Shown here piece after piece: positions 9,625-19,324 of a DNA stretch of 64,000 nucleotides. A model generated the notes under the pieces. That model did no database searches, was not told the origin of the DNA, and worked only from the letters and a program-made list of their open reading frames with translations. Position 1 is the stretch's first letter; each line of letters opens with the position of its first letter. The stretch comes from Portunus trituberculatus. Taxonomy: Eukaryota > Arthropoda > Malacostraca > Decapoda > Portunidae. Both the position numbers and the translations under genes were made by a program. The stretch is from contig NC_059257.1 in assembly GCF_017591435.1 (NCBI RefSeq), positions 4,096,870 through 4,160,869 on the forward strand, given 5' to 3'.

Positions 9625-11414
9625 TATGTTTTTTTATTTATTTTTATTTATTTATTTATTTTTTTTTTTATCTATCCCTTGAATCGTGAAAGTGCACTAG
9701 AAACCCTATGACTGTTTCTAAGAGGCTGCCGTGGTACAGTGAGCCATGCGTGCTTTGGGGTCCGAGGGGTCTCCAAGCGCACTGGTTTGAATCCTGTCCA
9801 TGGTCCGAGTGTAGGTTGGGCTTCCTCACTCGGGGCAATGGTTTCCTAGCGGGTGGGCTTTGAGATAGGAGGTACCCAAAAAATTATCCCCTTTAGCCCA
9901 GAAATTCCTGTGAAAACCCCACATGGTATAAAAAAATAATTTGCCAGATTTCTATGCCTTATTTTAGTAAAGCATCCTTGTTACTCTGTCCCTGGAACCA
10001 TGAAAATATCCTTAAAACCCTATCATTTTTTCCAAGGCCCAGAGAAATGATCAGCCAAGTTTCTGTATATTATTGTTGATAGAATCTTTGTTAATCTGTA
10101 TCTGGAATCATGGAAACGCCTCTAAAAACCTTAAGATTGTTTATAAGACCCAGAGAAATTATTAGCCTGTTTTTTTATAACTCTATTGTCCAGTCAATTA
10201 TATAGAATCATTGTTAATCTGTCCCTGGAATGATAAAAACACTGAAAACTCTTAAGAATCCATGTAAATCTGTTTGAAACTACATATACCCTTAAAAACC
10301 CTTGTGACTTTCTAAGGGCCCAGAGATACAGTTAATGTTGTGATGAGTGTGTTTCAGTGTGGTGTGTTCAGATAGTTTTGTCTTATTTTTGTAAAGACTC
10401 CTTGTTAATCTGTCCCTGGAACCATGAAAACGCACTTCAAAACTCTTAGATTTCTGTGATTTATTTTTGTACAGAATCCTTTTTTATCTGTCCCTGGAAC
10501 CATGAAAGTATCCTTAAAAACCCGTACAACTACTTCTAAGGGCCAGATAAATAATTAGTGCTGTGATGGATGTGTTTCAATAAGGTGTGTTTCAAGTTGC
10601 TCATCTGTGGTAGTGTTGGTATCCCTTTTCTCCTGGGAGCCTAATAGCTTCCACCATCCTGTTAGAAGTAGAGATAGTTATTGGAAGGTTTAAGAACACC
10701 GCCCCCTCAGACTGATGGATGGATGGATGGATGTGGAATGGTTTGCTGGCTGCATGGCTGACTGGATGGGTGGGTGGCTGGCTAGCTGGATGAATGGGAT
10801 GATTTGCTGGGTGGATGTTTAGTTGATGTGCTAACAGTGGTGTGTCTTTGCAGGACGAGGCGGACCAGCTGGCGTGCATCATGGAGCTGCTGGGCATGCC
10901 TCCAGCGCGCCTGGTGGAGCAGAGCAAGCGTGCCAAGAACTTCATCACCAGCAAGGGTTACCCACGGTACTGCGTCACCCGCACCCTGCCAGATGGCTCC
11001 ACCATCCTGCATGGGGGCCAGAGCCGGCGGGGCAAGCCCAGGGGGCCGCCAGGGTCCAAAACGCTGCAGACAGCACTGAAAGGCTGCAACGACCCGCTCT
11101 TCCTGGACTTCATCCAGCGCTGCCTGGACTGGGACCCCGCCACCCGCATGACGCCCAGCCAGGCCCTGCGGCACGGCTGGCTGCGGCGGCGCCTGCCCAA
11201 GCCGCCCTCGGAGAAGAGCGACTCGCCAGCGTCCACGCTGCGCACGCCGTCGTCGTCATCGTCGCGCACGCCGTCGTCTGCCGCTGCCAAGCTGAACACC
11301 ATCGCCGCGCCAGCCACCAAGCTGCGCGCCACCATCACTGACGACGCTGGCTCCGCCACGCTGCACCCCCGCCACCACACCAAGCTGCCCCAGATCACCA
11401 ACCCCGTCACCTGA
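4252..11414 (+). CDS. Dyrk2: DYRK-family protein kinase, last two coding exons (partial gene)
   Basis: Dual-specificity tyrosine-regulated kinase, class II (DYRK2/4; fly smi35A is the likely counterpart). It autophosphorylates on an activation-loop Tyr and phosphorylates Ser/Thr substrates. Two exons are visible: 4252-4430 (DFG segment VIDFGSSC, YTYIQSRFYR activation loop, APEVILGAKYG, IDIWSLGCILAEL, TGYPLLPGE) and 10854-11414 (DEADQLACIMELLGMP, SKRAKNFI, KGYPRYC, RRGKPRGPP, CNDPLFLDF, WDPATRMTPSQALRH, then a Ser/Thr-rich tail ending KLPQITNPVT and TGA). The exons join in phase 0 (GGE/DEADQ) across a 6.4-kb intron. The N-lobe, catalytic loop and N-terminal region are not in the window; I found no kinase motif in 1-4251. 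The first exon lacks one base, so the genomic reading frame is broken in the activation loop. The family call is firm; DYRK2 rather than DYRK4 is likely but not proven. Confidence 0.93.
4728..4899 (-). mobile_element. LINE 3'-end fragment (CA-tailed family)
   Basis: Shares cctagttgtagttttacagg, GGGCCTGGG, tccatatctacac and aaactatgcacactcgttgc with the LINE at 19325-21178. It encodes only the end of the reverse-transcriptase ORF on the - strand. Confidence 0.8.
5048..5240 (-). mobile_element. Diverged LINE 3'-end fragment
   Basis: Same order of blocks as the 4728 copy (acctattt..acagggccc, cctgtctcc, tgctga/cactg, gggaaactgtattttctcac) but more diverged. Probably an older subfamily. Confidence 0.55.
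5630..5890. repeat. About 125-bp repeat, two tandem copies
   Basis: tttccaaggc...gatgatga, then ttttcaagagtgcttctcca, then aataatgta, aatcttgccact and cctctaaa occur twice (about 5650-5740 and 5772-5870). They resemble the array at 9395-10560, so this is one repeat family. Confidence 0.7.
5891..6721. other. DYRK intron, nothing recognised apart from a MITE piece
   Basis: A partial TTAA-MITE lies at 6108-6183. The rest (5891-6107, 6184-6721) has no coding or repeat identity that I can name. Confidence 0.4.
6108..6183 (+). mobile_element. TTAA-MITE, left-end fragment
   Basis: TTAACCCCTTCACCACTGGG then acacatttttacc and ccattagaccattttattgac, which match the left end of the family at 7771, 21300, 37353, 56226 and 60328. 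Right half missing. Confidence 0.75.
6722..7390 (-). mobile_element. A-tailed LINE, 3' fragment
   Basis: On the - strand two overlapping frames give the end of a reverse-transcriptase ORF: MEYGSHVWGGSTHTALLNKV, KAFHLINSSPLTDCL, then in another frame PRCTRLSTSSHPYSVHLPNA, RVNQYLHSFIPYTGKLWNSL and DLNSFKRGVSRHL. The frame changes near 7080. It is 5'-truncated near 7390 and ends in a poly(A) tail (poly-T 6725-6757 on +). Jockey/I-type non-LTR element; dead. Confidence 0.8.
7597..7984 (+). mobile_element. TTAA-MITE with duplicated left part
   Basis: A full element spans 7771-7984 (TTAACC... to ...GGAGTTAA). Its left part is repeated in tandem at 7650-7770, and an internal piece at 7597-7649. Ends are inverted repeats with TTAA at both borders. 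Confidence 0.8.
8054..8128. repeat. (GT)n microsatellite at SINE tail
   Basis: About 37 GT units directly next to the 3' end of the SINE at 8129-8410. Confidence 0.9.
8129..8410 (-). mobile_element. tRNA-Val-headed SINE (family A)
   Basis: The - strand begins with a tRNA-like head (8338-8410) with TAGCTCAGTGG (A box) and GGTTCGATTCC (B box). A 7-nt loop between CTGGC/GCCAG arms carries CAC, a valine anticodon. A ~200-bp body follows, ending in a (CA)n tail. The head is complete but the element is one of a set with the same body, so it is not a functional tRNA gene. Confidence 0.85.
8415..8474. repeat. (GT)n microsatellite
   Basis: GT tract joining the head of one SINE and the tail of the next. 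Confidence 0.9.
8475..8749 (-). mobile_element. tRNA-headed SINE (family B)
   Basis: On the - strand a head with TAGTGTAGTGGTTAGCACG and GGTTCAAATCC is followed by AGCGAGGCAAATG and a body that shares GGTGTGTGGAGTGT, GAGCTCTGAGCT-like and AGTAAATAGGTACGGGATGTA words with family A. It ends GAGGTGAATCACACACA. Confidence 0.8.
8750..9190. repeat. GT microsatellites with a LINE end and short duplicated spacers
   Basis: (GT)n at 8750-8801, 8937-8959, 9006-9024, 9049-9111 and 9151-9188. 8802-8936 is another - strand LINE 3'-end fragment. The spacer cactattaa..catctagatggt occurs three times (8981, 9026, 9131), so the block grew by tandem duplication. Confidence 0.8.
9395..10560. repeat. About 130-bp degenerate tandem repeat array in the DYRK intron
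   Basis: CTGTCCCTGGAACCATGAAA, ccttaaaaaccct, gactgtttctaag and cccagagaaatgat recur in order from 9480 to 10560 in seven or so imperfect units. A SINE (9727-9942) interrupts one unit between ctaagaggc and atttgccagattt. An AT-rich (ATT)n run sits at 9580-9665. Confidence 0.75.
9727..9942 (+). mobile_element. tRNA-derived SINE (family C)
   Basis: GCTGCCGTGGTACAGTGAGC head with B-box-like GGTTTGAATCC, then a body with gggcttcctcactcggggca, ggtttcctagcgggtgggct and cctgtgaaaaccccacatgg, ending in an A-rich tail. The body is unlike families A and B. Confidence 0.75.
10854..11414 (+). CDS. Dyrk2: DYRK terminal coding exon
   Basis: Acceptor tttgcag ends at 10853 and the stop TGA is at 11412-11414, giving 186 codons plus stop. 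It carries the end of the C-lobe (motifs SKRAKNFI, GYPRYC, FLDFIQRCLDWDPATRMTPSQALRHGWLRRRLPKPP in pieces) and a low-complexity Ser/Thr/Ala tail that ends like DYRK2. It is much richer in GC and CpG than the flanking intron. Confidence 0.95.
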   Translation, partial: DEADQLACIMELLGMPPARLVEQSKRAKNFITSKGYPRYCVTRTLPDGSTILHGGQSRRGKPRGPPGSKTLQTALKGCNDPLFLDFIQRCLDWDPATRMTPSQALRHGWLRRRLPKPPSEKSDSPASTLRTPSSSSSRTPSSAAAKLNTIAAPATKLRATITDDAGSATLHPRHHTKLPQITNPVT

Positions 11415-11678
11415 GCCCCGCCCGCCGCGCCCCGCTGCCCCGACACCCACATATCAGACCAAAGTGCAATTGGGCGAGGCACGGGGCGGTGGGCAGTGAC
11501 GGACGGGGCGCCCCGTGCTGCGGGACGCTCACTGGCGCCACCCCGCCCCGGCCCCGTGCCCCGCCGACACACACACTAGTCGTGAAGCGCTGCCCCACCC
11601 CGCCCCACCTCGGCGGGGCAGGGCGAACTGTCAAACTGATATTACAACTCGTCTGATGATCTCACTTGTTCACAAAGG

Positions 11679-11740
11679 CGGGGCTGGGCGGGGCGGGGCA
11701 CCCCTCCCCATCCCCCTCCCCCGCCCCGGGTCGCCTGACA
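11679..11740 (+). other. G-quadruplex-type motif followed by a C-run
   Basis: GGGGCTGGGCGGGGCGGGG, followed directly by a C-rich stretch of similar length. It could form either a quadruplex or a G/C hairpin in the DYRK 3' UTR. Confidence 0.5.
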
Positions 11741-11882
11741 CAATCAAAACTTAAAGAGAGGCGGCAGTCGTCATTTGTACTCCATTTATACTTAGCAAGC
11801 ACAACAAACAAACTAACAAACAAACAAAGCAAGGAAGGAAGCAAGGAACACACAAAGAAGGCATTCACCCCATCAACTCTCA

Positions 11883-11923
11883 CACACACACACACACACA
11901 CACCCATGCACCCCTCCCCCCCT

Positions 11924-11959
<36 letters not shown>

Positions 11960-12048
11960 TGTGTGTGTGGGTGCCTTGTGGGTGTGACTGGTGGAGTGTG
12001 GATGGGGTGGGAGAGTGTTGGTTGCTTACTGGTGATCTTTGGCATTTA

Positions 12049-12115
<67 letters not shown>
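11883..12115. repeat. (CA)n and (GT)n runs in inverted order
   Basis: (CA)n at 11881-11902, (GT)n at 11927-11966 and (GT)n at 12050-12114 in the DYRK 3' region. CA and GT runs close together can pair as an RNA hairpin. Confidence 0.8.
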
Positions 12116-12116
<1 letters not shown>

Positions 12117-12566
12117 GTGAATCACTGCCTTGTTTGCTCACATATAGTTCTTATGTGTCTCGTTTTTTGTCATTTTTTCACCTTTTACATTTTCTACGAG
12201 TTAGGTTAGTCTCCCCCACTTTTATACCCTCCCCCCTCACCTCCTCCCCTCTCCCCACCTACCACAAGTAAACAAGCCGCCACAGTTTCCCGTTTTTTTT
12301 CCGTCTGTCTCTCTTTTTGTACCACGTCTTCTATATTTTTGACGTTTTTCCTAATTTTTTTGACGGAAACTAATATTTTTTTGTGTAATTTTTTTTAAAT
12401 TTTATTTTATTTTATTTTTTCCAGTGGTTATCTGTGCATCTGCCAAAGTCACATGTATACACACACACACGCACACACATACATACACACACACACATAC
12501 GTATGCACATACATACATATATTATTTTTACGGGTTTCTCAGTCAGTATGTTGGAAGTATTACGTG

Positions 12567-12598
<32 letters not shown>

Positions 12599-13512
12599 AG
12601 AAGAGGAGGAGGAGGAGATGATTCACCAAACTTCCATTATAACATCTGAACTTATCATGTCCTCCTTGACCCCTCCACTACCACCACCACCACCACTACT
12701 TGATCCTGATCTTGGCCGAGGGAAGCTGATCCGTCAACCAATCACAGACCAGATGCAAGAAAATATGAGAAGAAAAAGAAATAAAAGAAAATTGGCCTAT
12801 GGAAATAAAAAGGTCGGCTGAGAAAAGAAAAAGAAACTAATGAGAAATGAAAGAAAAGAGAGATAGATAGAGAAAATTAAAGAAAGTGAGATAGTTTTAG
12901 CCAGTTTCATGTGTTCTATTTTCTCGTCAATGTGAGGAAGAAAGCGATCATTGTATCATATTGTATTTAATTGTTTTATATTCAATTAAGCTCACTGATA
13001 CTTTTATGTGTATTTAATTCTCTTTTTTTCTTCATCTTTTTTTGTATTTTTTAAGCAGTGCAATATGTCCTAGTGATGTTAAGGTGCATCTTGGTGATCT
13101 TTGTGTTCCTTTGTGTTCCTTTAGGCTTGTGTCACCTCTTCTGTGTCTCACCTTACTGAGAGAAAGAGAGAGAGAGAGAGAGAAAGGGAGGGAGGGAGGT
13201 GCTGGCTAGCTGGGCTGTGACGATTGGGCTGCAGTGACATTACCTTCATCATCATCATTATTGTTATCATCATCACTAAATTCATACAACTCAGAGATAA
13301 GATAAGGTATGACATTTTAGATAATTGATAATTCACAACATTTTCAATAATTCACTATGCTGAGAAATGTTATGCATCATTTTATATATTTTTTATATAT
13401 ACAACTTGAACGTGTAGGGTGTGAAAAAATGTAGCATTGATGTTTGAATGTTTTGAGTTTTGACAATCTTGTAATGTTCTTGACAATCCGGATAGTTCAC
13501 ACATTCACACAA

Positions 13513-13674
13513 GTTGGAGGAGGTGGTGAAAAGAAACACCGGTGCAGGGAGGTGAGTGTGAGTATATCCCTGAGTAGTTTTGCCGTTTGCTTCTTCAGGA
13601 GAGTTGGCGAAACTAGTCAGGAATAAAACACTCACCTCCCTGCACCTGTGTTTCTTTTCACCTCTTCCTCCAAT
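13513..13674. repeat. Large near-palindrome (foldback)
   Basis: Arm 13513-13559 (TTGGAGGAGGTGGTGAAAAG...GGTGCAGGGAGGTGAGTGT) is the inverse of 13628-13674 with few mismatches. The inner part continues to pair: CCTGAGTAGTTTTGCC against GGCGAAACTAGTCAGG. Total about 160 bp. It may be a foldback MITE or an RNA hairpin in the DYRK 3' UTR. Confidence 0.75.
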
Positions 13675-14136
13675 CCAGATAGTGTTGCAGTGATCCAGAT
13701 GTTCTGTTGTTATGAAAAATTTCCATCATATATAGTTTTTATACAATTTTTGTGGAATTATTATCATCATTTTATCATTATTTTGTGGAATTATTTATCT
13801 TTTTTATCAATCGTATATTTCAATCTTAACGACACTGGTGAAGAGAAAGTTTGGGAAGGTGTACTTGAGACAGACAGAGAGAGAGAGAGAGAGAGAAAAT
13901 GTGTGTGTGTGTGTTTGAACGAGAATCTGTGATATCTCAACACTATGACAATTTAAATATATGTCTGTGTAAGTGTGTGTGTACATATGACTGTATATGT
14001 GTGCAAGACTGTGATATAACTCCTGTAGCATTAGTGTATGTGTATGTGTGTATGTATCAATGTATATCTACTCATTTCATTTTTGTTATTTTATTTTTAT
14101 TTATCAGATTTGTATTTTTAATGGAATAAGTCAAAG

Positions 14137-14197
<61 letters not shown>

Positions 14198-14255
14198 ATA
14201 ACTGACTCTAAGCATCAGCACAGTCAGGAAGGATAAGGGAGGTAAATCAGCAAAA

Positions 14256-14760
14256 CCTAACCTAACCTATTCAGACCACCACCACTGACTCAGCACTCAC
14301 CAAGGCACCAGTCAGTCAGGGTAATGCAGCCTAACCTCACCATCACCATCACCAGTCACTCACCTTCTCACCAAACTCACTCACACACTCACTCAGACAG
14401 GGTAACTCAGCACAACCTAACCTAACATAATGTGACCTTTCCTTACCTGACTTTACCTTACCTTACATCTTTCCTTCCTCTCCTCTCTCTCTCTCTTTTT
14501 TTTTTTTTTTTTTTTTTTTCCTCCATTTCTTTTTTCTTTGTTTTTTCTTCTTCTCTCCTCTCCTCTCCTCCTTACCTTTCCTTTCCTTTCCTTTCCTTTC
14601 CTTTCCTTTCCTTTCCTTACCTTACCTTACCTTACCTTACCTTACCTTACCTTACCATACCATACCATACCATACCATATCTAACCAGTCTTCAAAATCA
14701 CCCACTCACGCACTCAGTCAGTCAGGGTAAATGAATCTAACCTAACCTAGCCTAGCCTAA
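14256..14760. repeat. CCTAA/CCTTA/CCATA pentamer array
   Basis: TTACC, CTTTC, ATACC and CTAAC runs, best at 14570-14680, with aacctaacctaacc at 14258 and 14415. Part of the pentamer family described at 776 and 17905. Confidence 0.75.
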
Positions 14761-15274
14761 CCTAATGGCAGTGTCCACAGCGCCACAGCCTTGCCAGCTA
14801 GCCAGCCAGAAAAGAAGGGAGGGAGTGATATAGAATGGTGACTTTCTGAAATACAAAATACCATGAAATTATTGACTCAGCAGGTGTATAATACAATAAA
14901 AGGGAAACATCACTACTTAGATCTTAGAAATACTACAACTACAAGTACTACTACAACTACTATTACTACTACTACTACTACTATTACTACTTCTACATTG
15001 CAACTTTTTATATGCAAGTCTCTCCTTAAAACACTAGGAATTTGGTGATATGAAAGAAACATTATAATTTTATCTCATTGTGATTATTTTTTCTGTATTT
15101 CTTATTCTACTTAAAAAAAAAAGAAGAAAAAGAAAGAAAAAAGGATGTTGTTTTATAGTTTTGGAAGTGATGTGTGTTTCTATGAGTGTGTGTAGTGTGT
15201 TTGGGTGTGGTGGTGGGGCCAGACACTTGCTCACACAGGCAGACAGTTGGTTTATCTTGATGTATACAGGCTCG

Positions 15275-15278
<4 letters not shown>

Positions 15279-15366
<88 letters not shown>
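15279..15366. repeat. (CT)n microsatellite and TCAG tetramers
   Basis: About 43 CT units, followed at 15427-15446 and 15479-15496 by (TCAG)n runs. Confidence 0.9.
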
Positions 15367-15369
<3 letters not shown>

Positions 15370-15808
15370 TTTGTCTGTATGTGTCACTTTCCCAGTTTCC
15401 GTGAAGAGCTGTGTGTGTTTCTCTTTCAGTCAGTCAGTCAGTCAGCTCAACAGACTGGGTGGCTGGCTCTGTGTGTGAGTCAGTCAGTCAGTCAGCATAT
15501 CAGTTCATCTGGCTGTTGTCTTTCTATCAATCAGTCAGGCTGTTATTCTATCATGCCTCTATCTCTGTGTCTGTCTGCCTGTCTGCCAGTGCCGTGTGGT
15601 CCCCGACTCCCGCCGTCACCCTCAAGTCAACTAATTTTATTTATTTATTTTTAAACCACTCAGTAACTTTAGGAATGGCATTGCAAAACTTTTGTATAAG
15701 TTTGTGTATGTACACACTTTGTACGCAGCGAGTGGCGTGTTGGCATATGTGTGTGGTGCAGCCCTGTGCTGTGTTGTACTGCGCTGCACTGTGCTGTGCT
15801 GGTGAGCA

Positions 15809-15826
15809 GGGCAGGGCAGGGCAGGG
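15809..15826 (+). other. Canonical G-quadruplex motif
   Basis: Four GGG tracts separated by CA, in the sense strand of the probable DYRK 3' UTR. Confidence 0.6.
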
Positions 15827-16704
15827 CAGGTGTTCGTGCTGCACCATGGCAGTGAGGAAGTGCCGGAGGAAGGAGGCAAACTGTTGTACAGCATTTGTTT
15901 CATTTGTAAAGTTTGGAACATTTGTACAAGAAAACAATGTATAGAATTTGAGATTTTTAGAGTTTTGGAAAATTTATAAGAGGAATGAAAATGTACAGAG
16001 TTTGAGTGTGATTTTTAGAAGGTTCTGTAATGTACAGAAGCTGAATTGTAAAGGAATTTGAAAATTTTTTGAGAAAATGTTATGAAATCTTTTATAATGA
16101 AAATATAAGAGTTATCAAAGAATTTGAAGGAGTTTTGAAAATTTATCTGTGGGGGAAAAATGCAGAATTTTAAATTGAAATAGTTTTGAGGAATGATAGA
16201 AGAAAAATTGCTCAGATCAAAATTGAAAATCAGAAAAAAAGAAGCAAATCGCTGAACACAAACGAGCTCAAAGAACGAAACAAAAACAATTACAAAAACC
16301 CAAATCAAACCAAAAAATCACTGAAAATCTATCGAACGAGAAAACAAACTCCAAACACGAAACGAACGGCAGGTGGAGCAGAACAAACCACCAGACACAA
16401 GTGGAGGGAGTCGAGTGCGTTTGTGTGTGTGTGGCAGCAACCGTGTGTGGCTTGGGGTGTGAGGCCGGGTGGCGAGGGACACAGCACTGGGTCACGGGTC
16501 ACAGCAGAGGTCAGGTCAGCGGGTAGTCTTGTCGGGTCATTTCTGGTGTGTCAGGAAACATGCATCACTAATTCTAGGTGTCAAATCTTGGCTAGATTTT
16601 GGGATTTTAGATTATTGTTAGTTCTTCTCGACATTGTTGTTTCATGGTGTCTACTTGCTTGCTTCTTTGCTTGAAATTCTACCAGGGGAGAGAGAAAGAG
16701 TGAG

Positions 16705-16708
<4 letters not shown>

Positions 16709-16753
<45 letters not shown>

Positions 16754-16843
16754 ACTGAACGACTAAGGCAATGCTAAAGGGAAGGAAGGAAACGAGAGAT
16801 TTTTTAAAAAGTTTGTCTTGGTAAGGTTTTTCATGACAAGGAT

Positions 16844-16884
<41 letters not shown>
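16709..16884. repeat. Two (GT)n microsatellites
   Basis: 16709-16751 and 16848-16884, in the DYRK 3' region. A CA run at 17002-17020 is the nearest complement. Confidence 0.9.
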
Positions 16885-16885
<1 letters not shown>

Positions 16886-17866
16886 ATGTGTGCATGTGTG
16901 CGTGTATGTGACGAGGCGATTGGCTGATTGGGTCTGTGTTTGTAGCGTAGGCTCTTTGACTAGCACTGTTTTAGTAGAACCTGATGCAAGAATTGTTGAC
17001 CCACACACACACACACACACCCCACCCACCCACCCACACCCACCCGCCGCCTGTCCTCCCCTCACAGCCAAGACTGCTACACACATGAACCTTGTAGCGC
17101 GCTTGGAACTAAAAAAAAAAAAAAAAAAAAAAAAACGGAATGAAAAAAAAACAATGTACATAGACTAAAGTGAGTGTGCTGCCGCTGCTGCAAGAGTCAT
17201 GGCTGAGAGGACTTGAGGTCATTTGTGCATGGCCTCCAACAACCCCCCCCTCTCTCCTCCCATGGCTGCAACCTCAAGGAATTAAAAAAAACGGAATTAA
17301 TCATCTCCGTTTTTTAAAATTTGATAAGCCAATTGTTGGAAATGTTTTGGTGAAGGGGGAGCAGCCAAGAAACCCCGAGGAGGCCCAAGCCACGCTATAT
17401 TTAAATACTGTACACACTGTAAGACATTGTAAAATAGATGATGTCCAAAGTAGGTGATAATTTTACCGAAGACACTGTAAATAATTTTCTAGAGATACCC
17501 AGCGTACGTGTGTGTCGAGAGGAAGGTTTTCGCAGTGTAGTGGAAGTGTTTTGTATACCGAGTGTGGCGGCTCCGGCCAGACGCGAGTCGCCAGTCCTCC
17601 CCTTTTGATATTTTTGTTCCGTCAAAAATCCACAAAGGGTTGAAAATTTGGGAGAAAACAAAAAAAAACATAAATAAACGAAAGGTGTAAAAAAAATAAA
17701 CAGCAAACAATTCTACCAGAAATGGACAGTTGGTGGGACAGCTTTTGTTTTCTTTCTTTTTTTTCTTTTCTTTTTATTTTGTGATAATTGTAAAGAGTAC
17801 TGTGGAACCATACATGAGAAAAAACCTAGGATGTGTAGGAATATAATTTCTGTGTTGTTCAGAATC

Positions 17867-17872
17867 AATAAA
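17867..17872 (+). terminator. Candidate poly(A) signal AATAAA for DYRK
   Basis: AATAAA followed within about 25-35 nt by a T/G-rich stretch (atgttttgtc). Sequence turns into degenerate CCTTA/CCTAA repeats right after it, consistent with leaving the transcript. Confidence 0.45.
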
Positions 17873-17904
17873 CAAAGTATTCATGCCAAAAGACCATGTT
17901 TTGT

Positions 17905-18670
17905 CACCCTAACCTAATGGGACCTTACCTCACCTGACCTTACCACACCTTACTTCACCTTATCTTATCTTATATTTACCTAACCTTCCCACACCTTACC
18001 CTACCTTATCTTACTTCATCTTACCCTACCTTACCTATTCAGAATCTACCTGACCTTAACCTAACCCTATCTTTCCTTACCTAATCTAACCTTACCTTAC
18101 CTTACCTTACCTTACCTTACCTTACCATACCTTACCTAACTGAATCTTATCTTATTTTCATTTGACTTTTACCTTAGCCTGCCAAAAGTTATATAATTTG
18201 ACCTTTCCATGATAACCACTTAACCTAGCTTTACCTTATGTTATATGATGTTATCTTATCTAACTGAACTTTATCTTGCCTAACTCTACTTTAACATACC
18301 TTACCTTAATTTTCTTTACTTCATCATACCTTACCTAACCTAACCTAACCTTACAATATATTACCCAATCTTGTCATAGCTAACCTAACCTTATTTTTAT
18401 CTTATCTTACCTTATCTTAATTTACCATACCTTACCTTATCTTACCTAACCTTATCTTACTTTACCTTATCTTACCTTACTTTATCTTATTTATTCTGAA
18501 TTTACTTAGTTTTCCTGACATTATCTTATTTCACATCACCTTTTAAATCTAACCTGACAACCAGACCAGACCTAACCAAACCTTACTACACCTTTCTTAA
18601 CTAAACTCTAACTCAATCTGACCTTACTAACCTTGCAAACCTCACCTCACCTGCCCATACCATTTCTACC
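17905..18670. repeat. Long degenerate CCTTA/CCTAA pentamer array
   Basis: About 750 bp of TTACC, TAACC, TATCT and TGACC words, with perfect (TTACC)n at 18085-18130. CCTAA is the complement of the arthropod telomere unit TTAGG, so this may be an interstitial, decayed telomere-type repeat. Confidence 0.75.
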
Positions 18671-19310
18671 TTTCCTTAACTAGAAATAATTTAATGGGTT
18701 TTTTTCAAAAGAGGGTTTTCATAACTATAATTTTTCAATGATTGTACACTTTTCAATCAGTTTTATACATGGGGTAATAAATATTGGGAGTTATTTATGT
18801 TTTCAAGAGGGTTTTATGATTTATCTATTAATTTGTATTACTTTTTTTTTATTAACCCATGAATTTCTACTGTAATTTATCTAGCACCTATCATACCAGA
18901 AAGGATTTTAACATTTATGAAGTACAGAGAAATATCTTTTTTATTTATTTTTTATTAATTTTTATCTTCAAGATGTACATTATATTGTAATGAAGAAAAG
19001 AGAAACACTTATTTATTTCTTAATGAAGTAAAGAGAAACATTTTTTTTCTTTTTCTTTTTTTCTGTGCTTCAAGATGTACATTATATTCTCTGCTCATTC
19101 CCAGCAAGGATTTTGCAACATTAATGAAGAAAAGACAAACACTTTTATTTCTTTCAAGGTACTATTTAAGATATTTAATACATTTTCTTTTCATTCACTG
19201 CAATCTTTTAAGTAAACAAACCTATCTATTTATTTCATTTATTAGAATTACTATTTTTTTCTTTAGATGGTTAACTATATGTATTTAACTTGTTTATTTT
19301 ACTTGTGTGT
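18671..19310. other. AT-rich intergenic DNA, no gene
   Basis: A phrase aagatgtacattatatt...aatgaagaaaagagaaacac is repeated (18970, 19072) with variants, so this is a weak tandem repeat. Nothing else recognised. Confidence 0.5.
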
Positions 19311-19324
19311 GTGTGTGTGTGTGT

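Larger units (their letters stand above)
11415..17890 (+). other. Dyrk2: Probable DYRK 3' UTR
   Basis: There is no coding signal from the stop codon to an AATAAA at 17867-17872 that is followed by a GT-rich stretch. Two exact Pumilio-type sites (TGTACATA 17155, TGTAAATA 17476) and unique-looking sequence at 15.6-17.8 kb fit a 3' UTR. It also holds GT/CT microsatellites, TCAG tetramers (15427-15495), a pentamer array (14430-14760) and a large hairpin. Earlier AATAAA signals at 12780 and 12804 could end a shorter form. The true end needs transcript data. Confidence 0.4.

Noticed and set aside
4252..11414. DYRK as a processed or dead pseudogene
   Set aside because: It has introns, an intact second exon and a single 1-base gap in a G-run; a sequence error is simpler.
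10958..11572. 204-aa open frame on the - strand
   Set aside because: GC-rich shadow of the DYRK terminal exon, which has clear family similarity on +.
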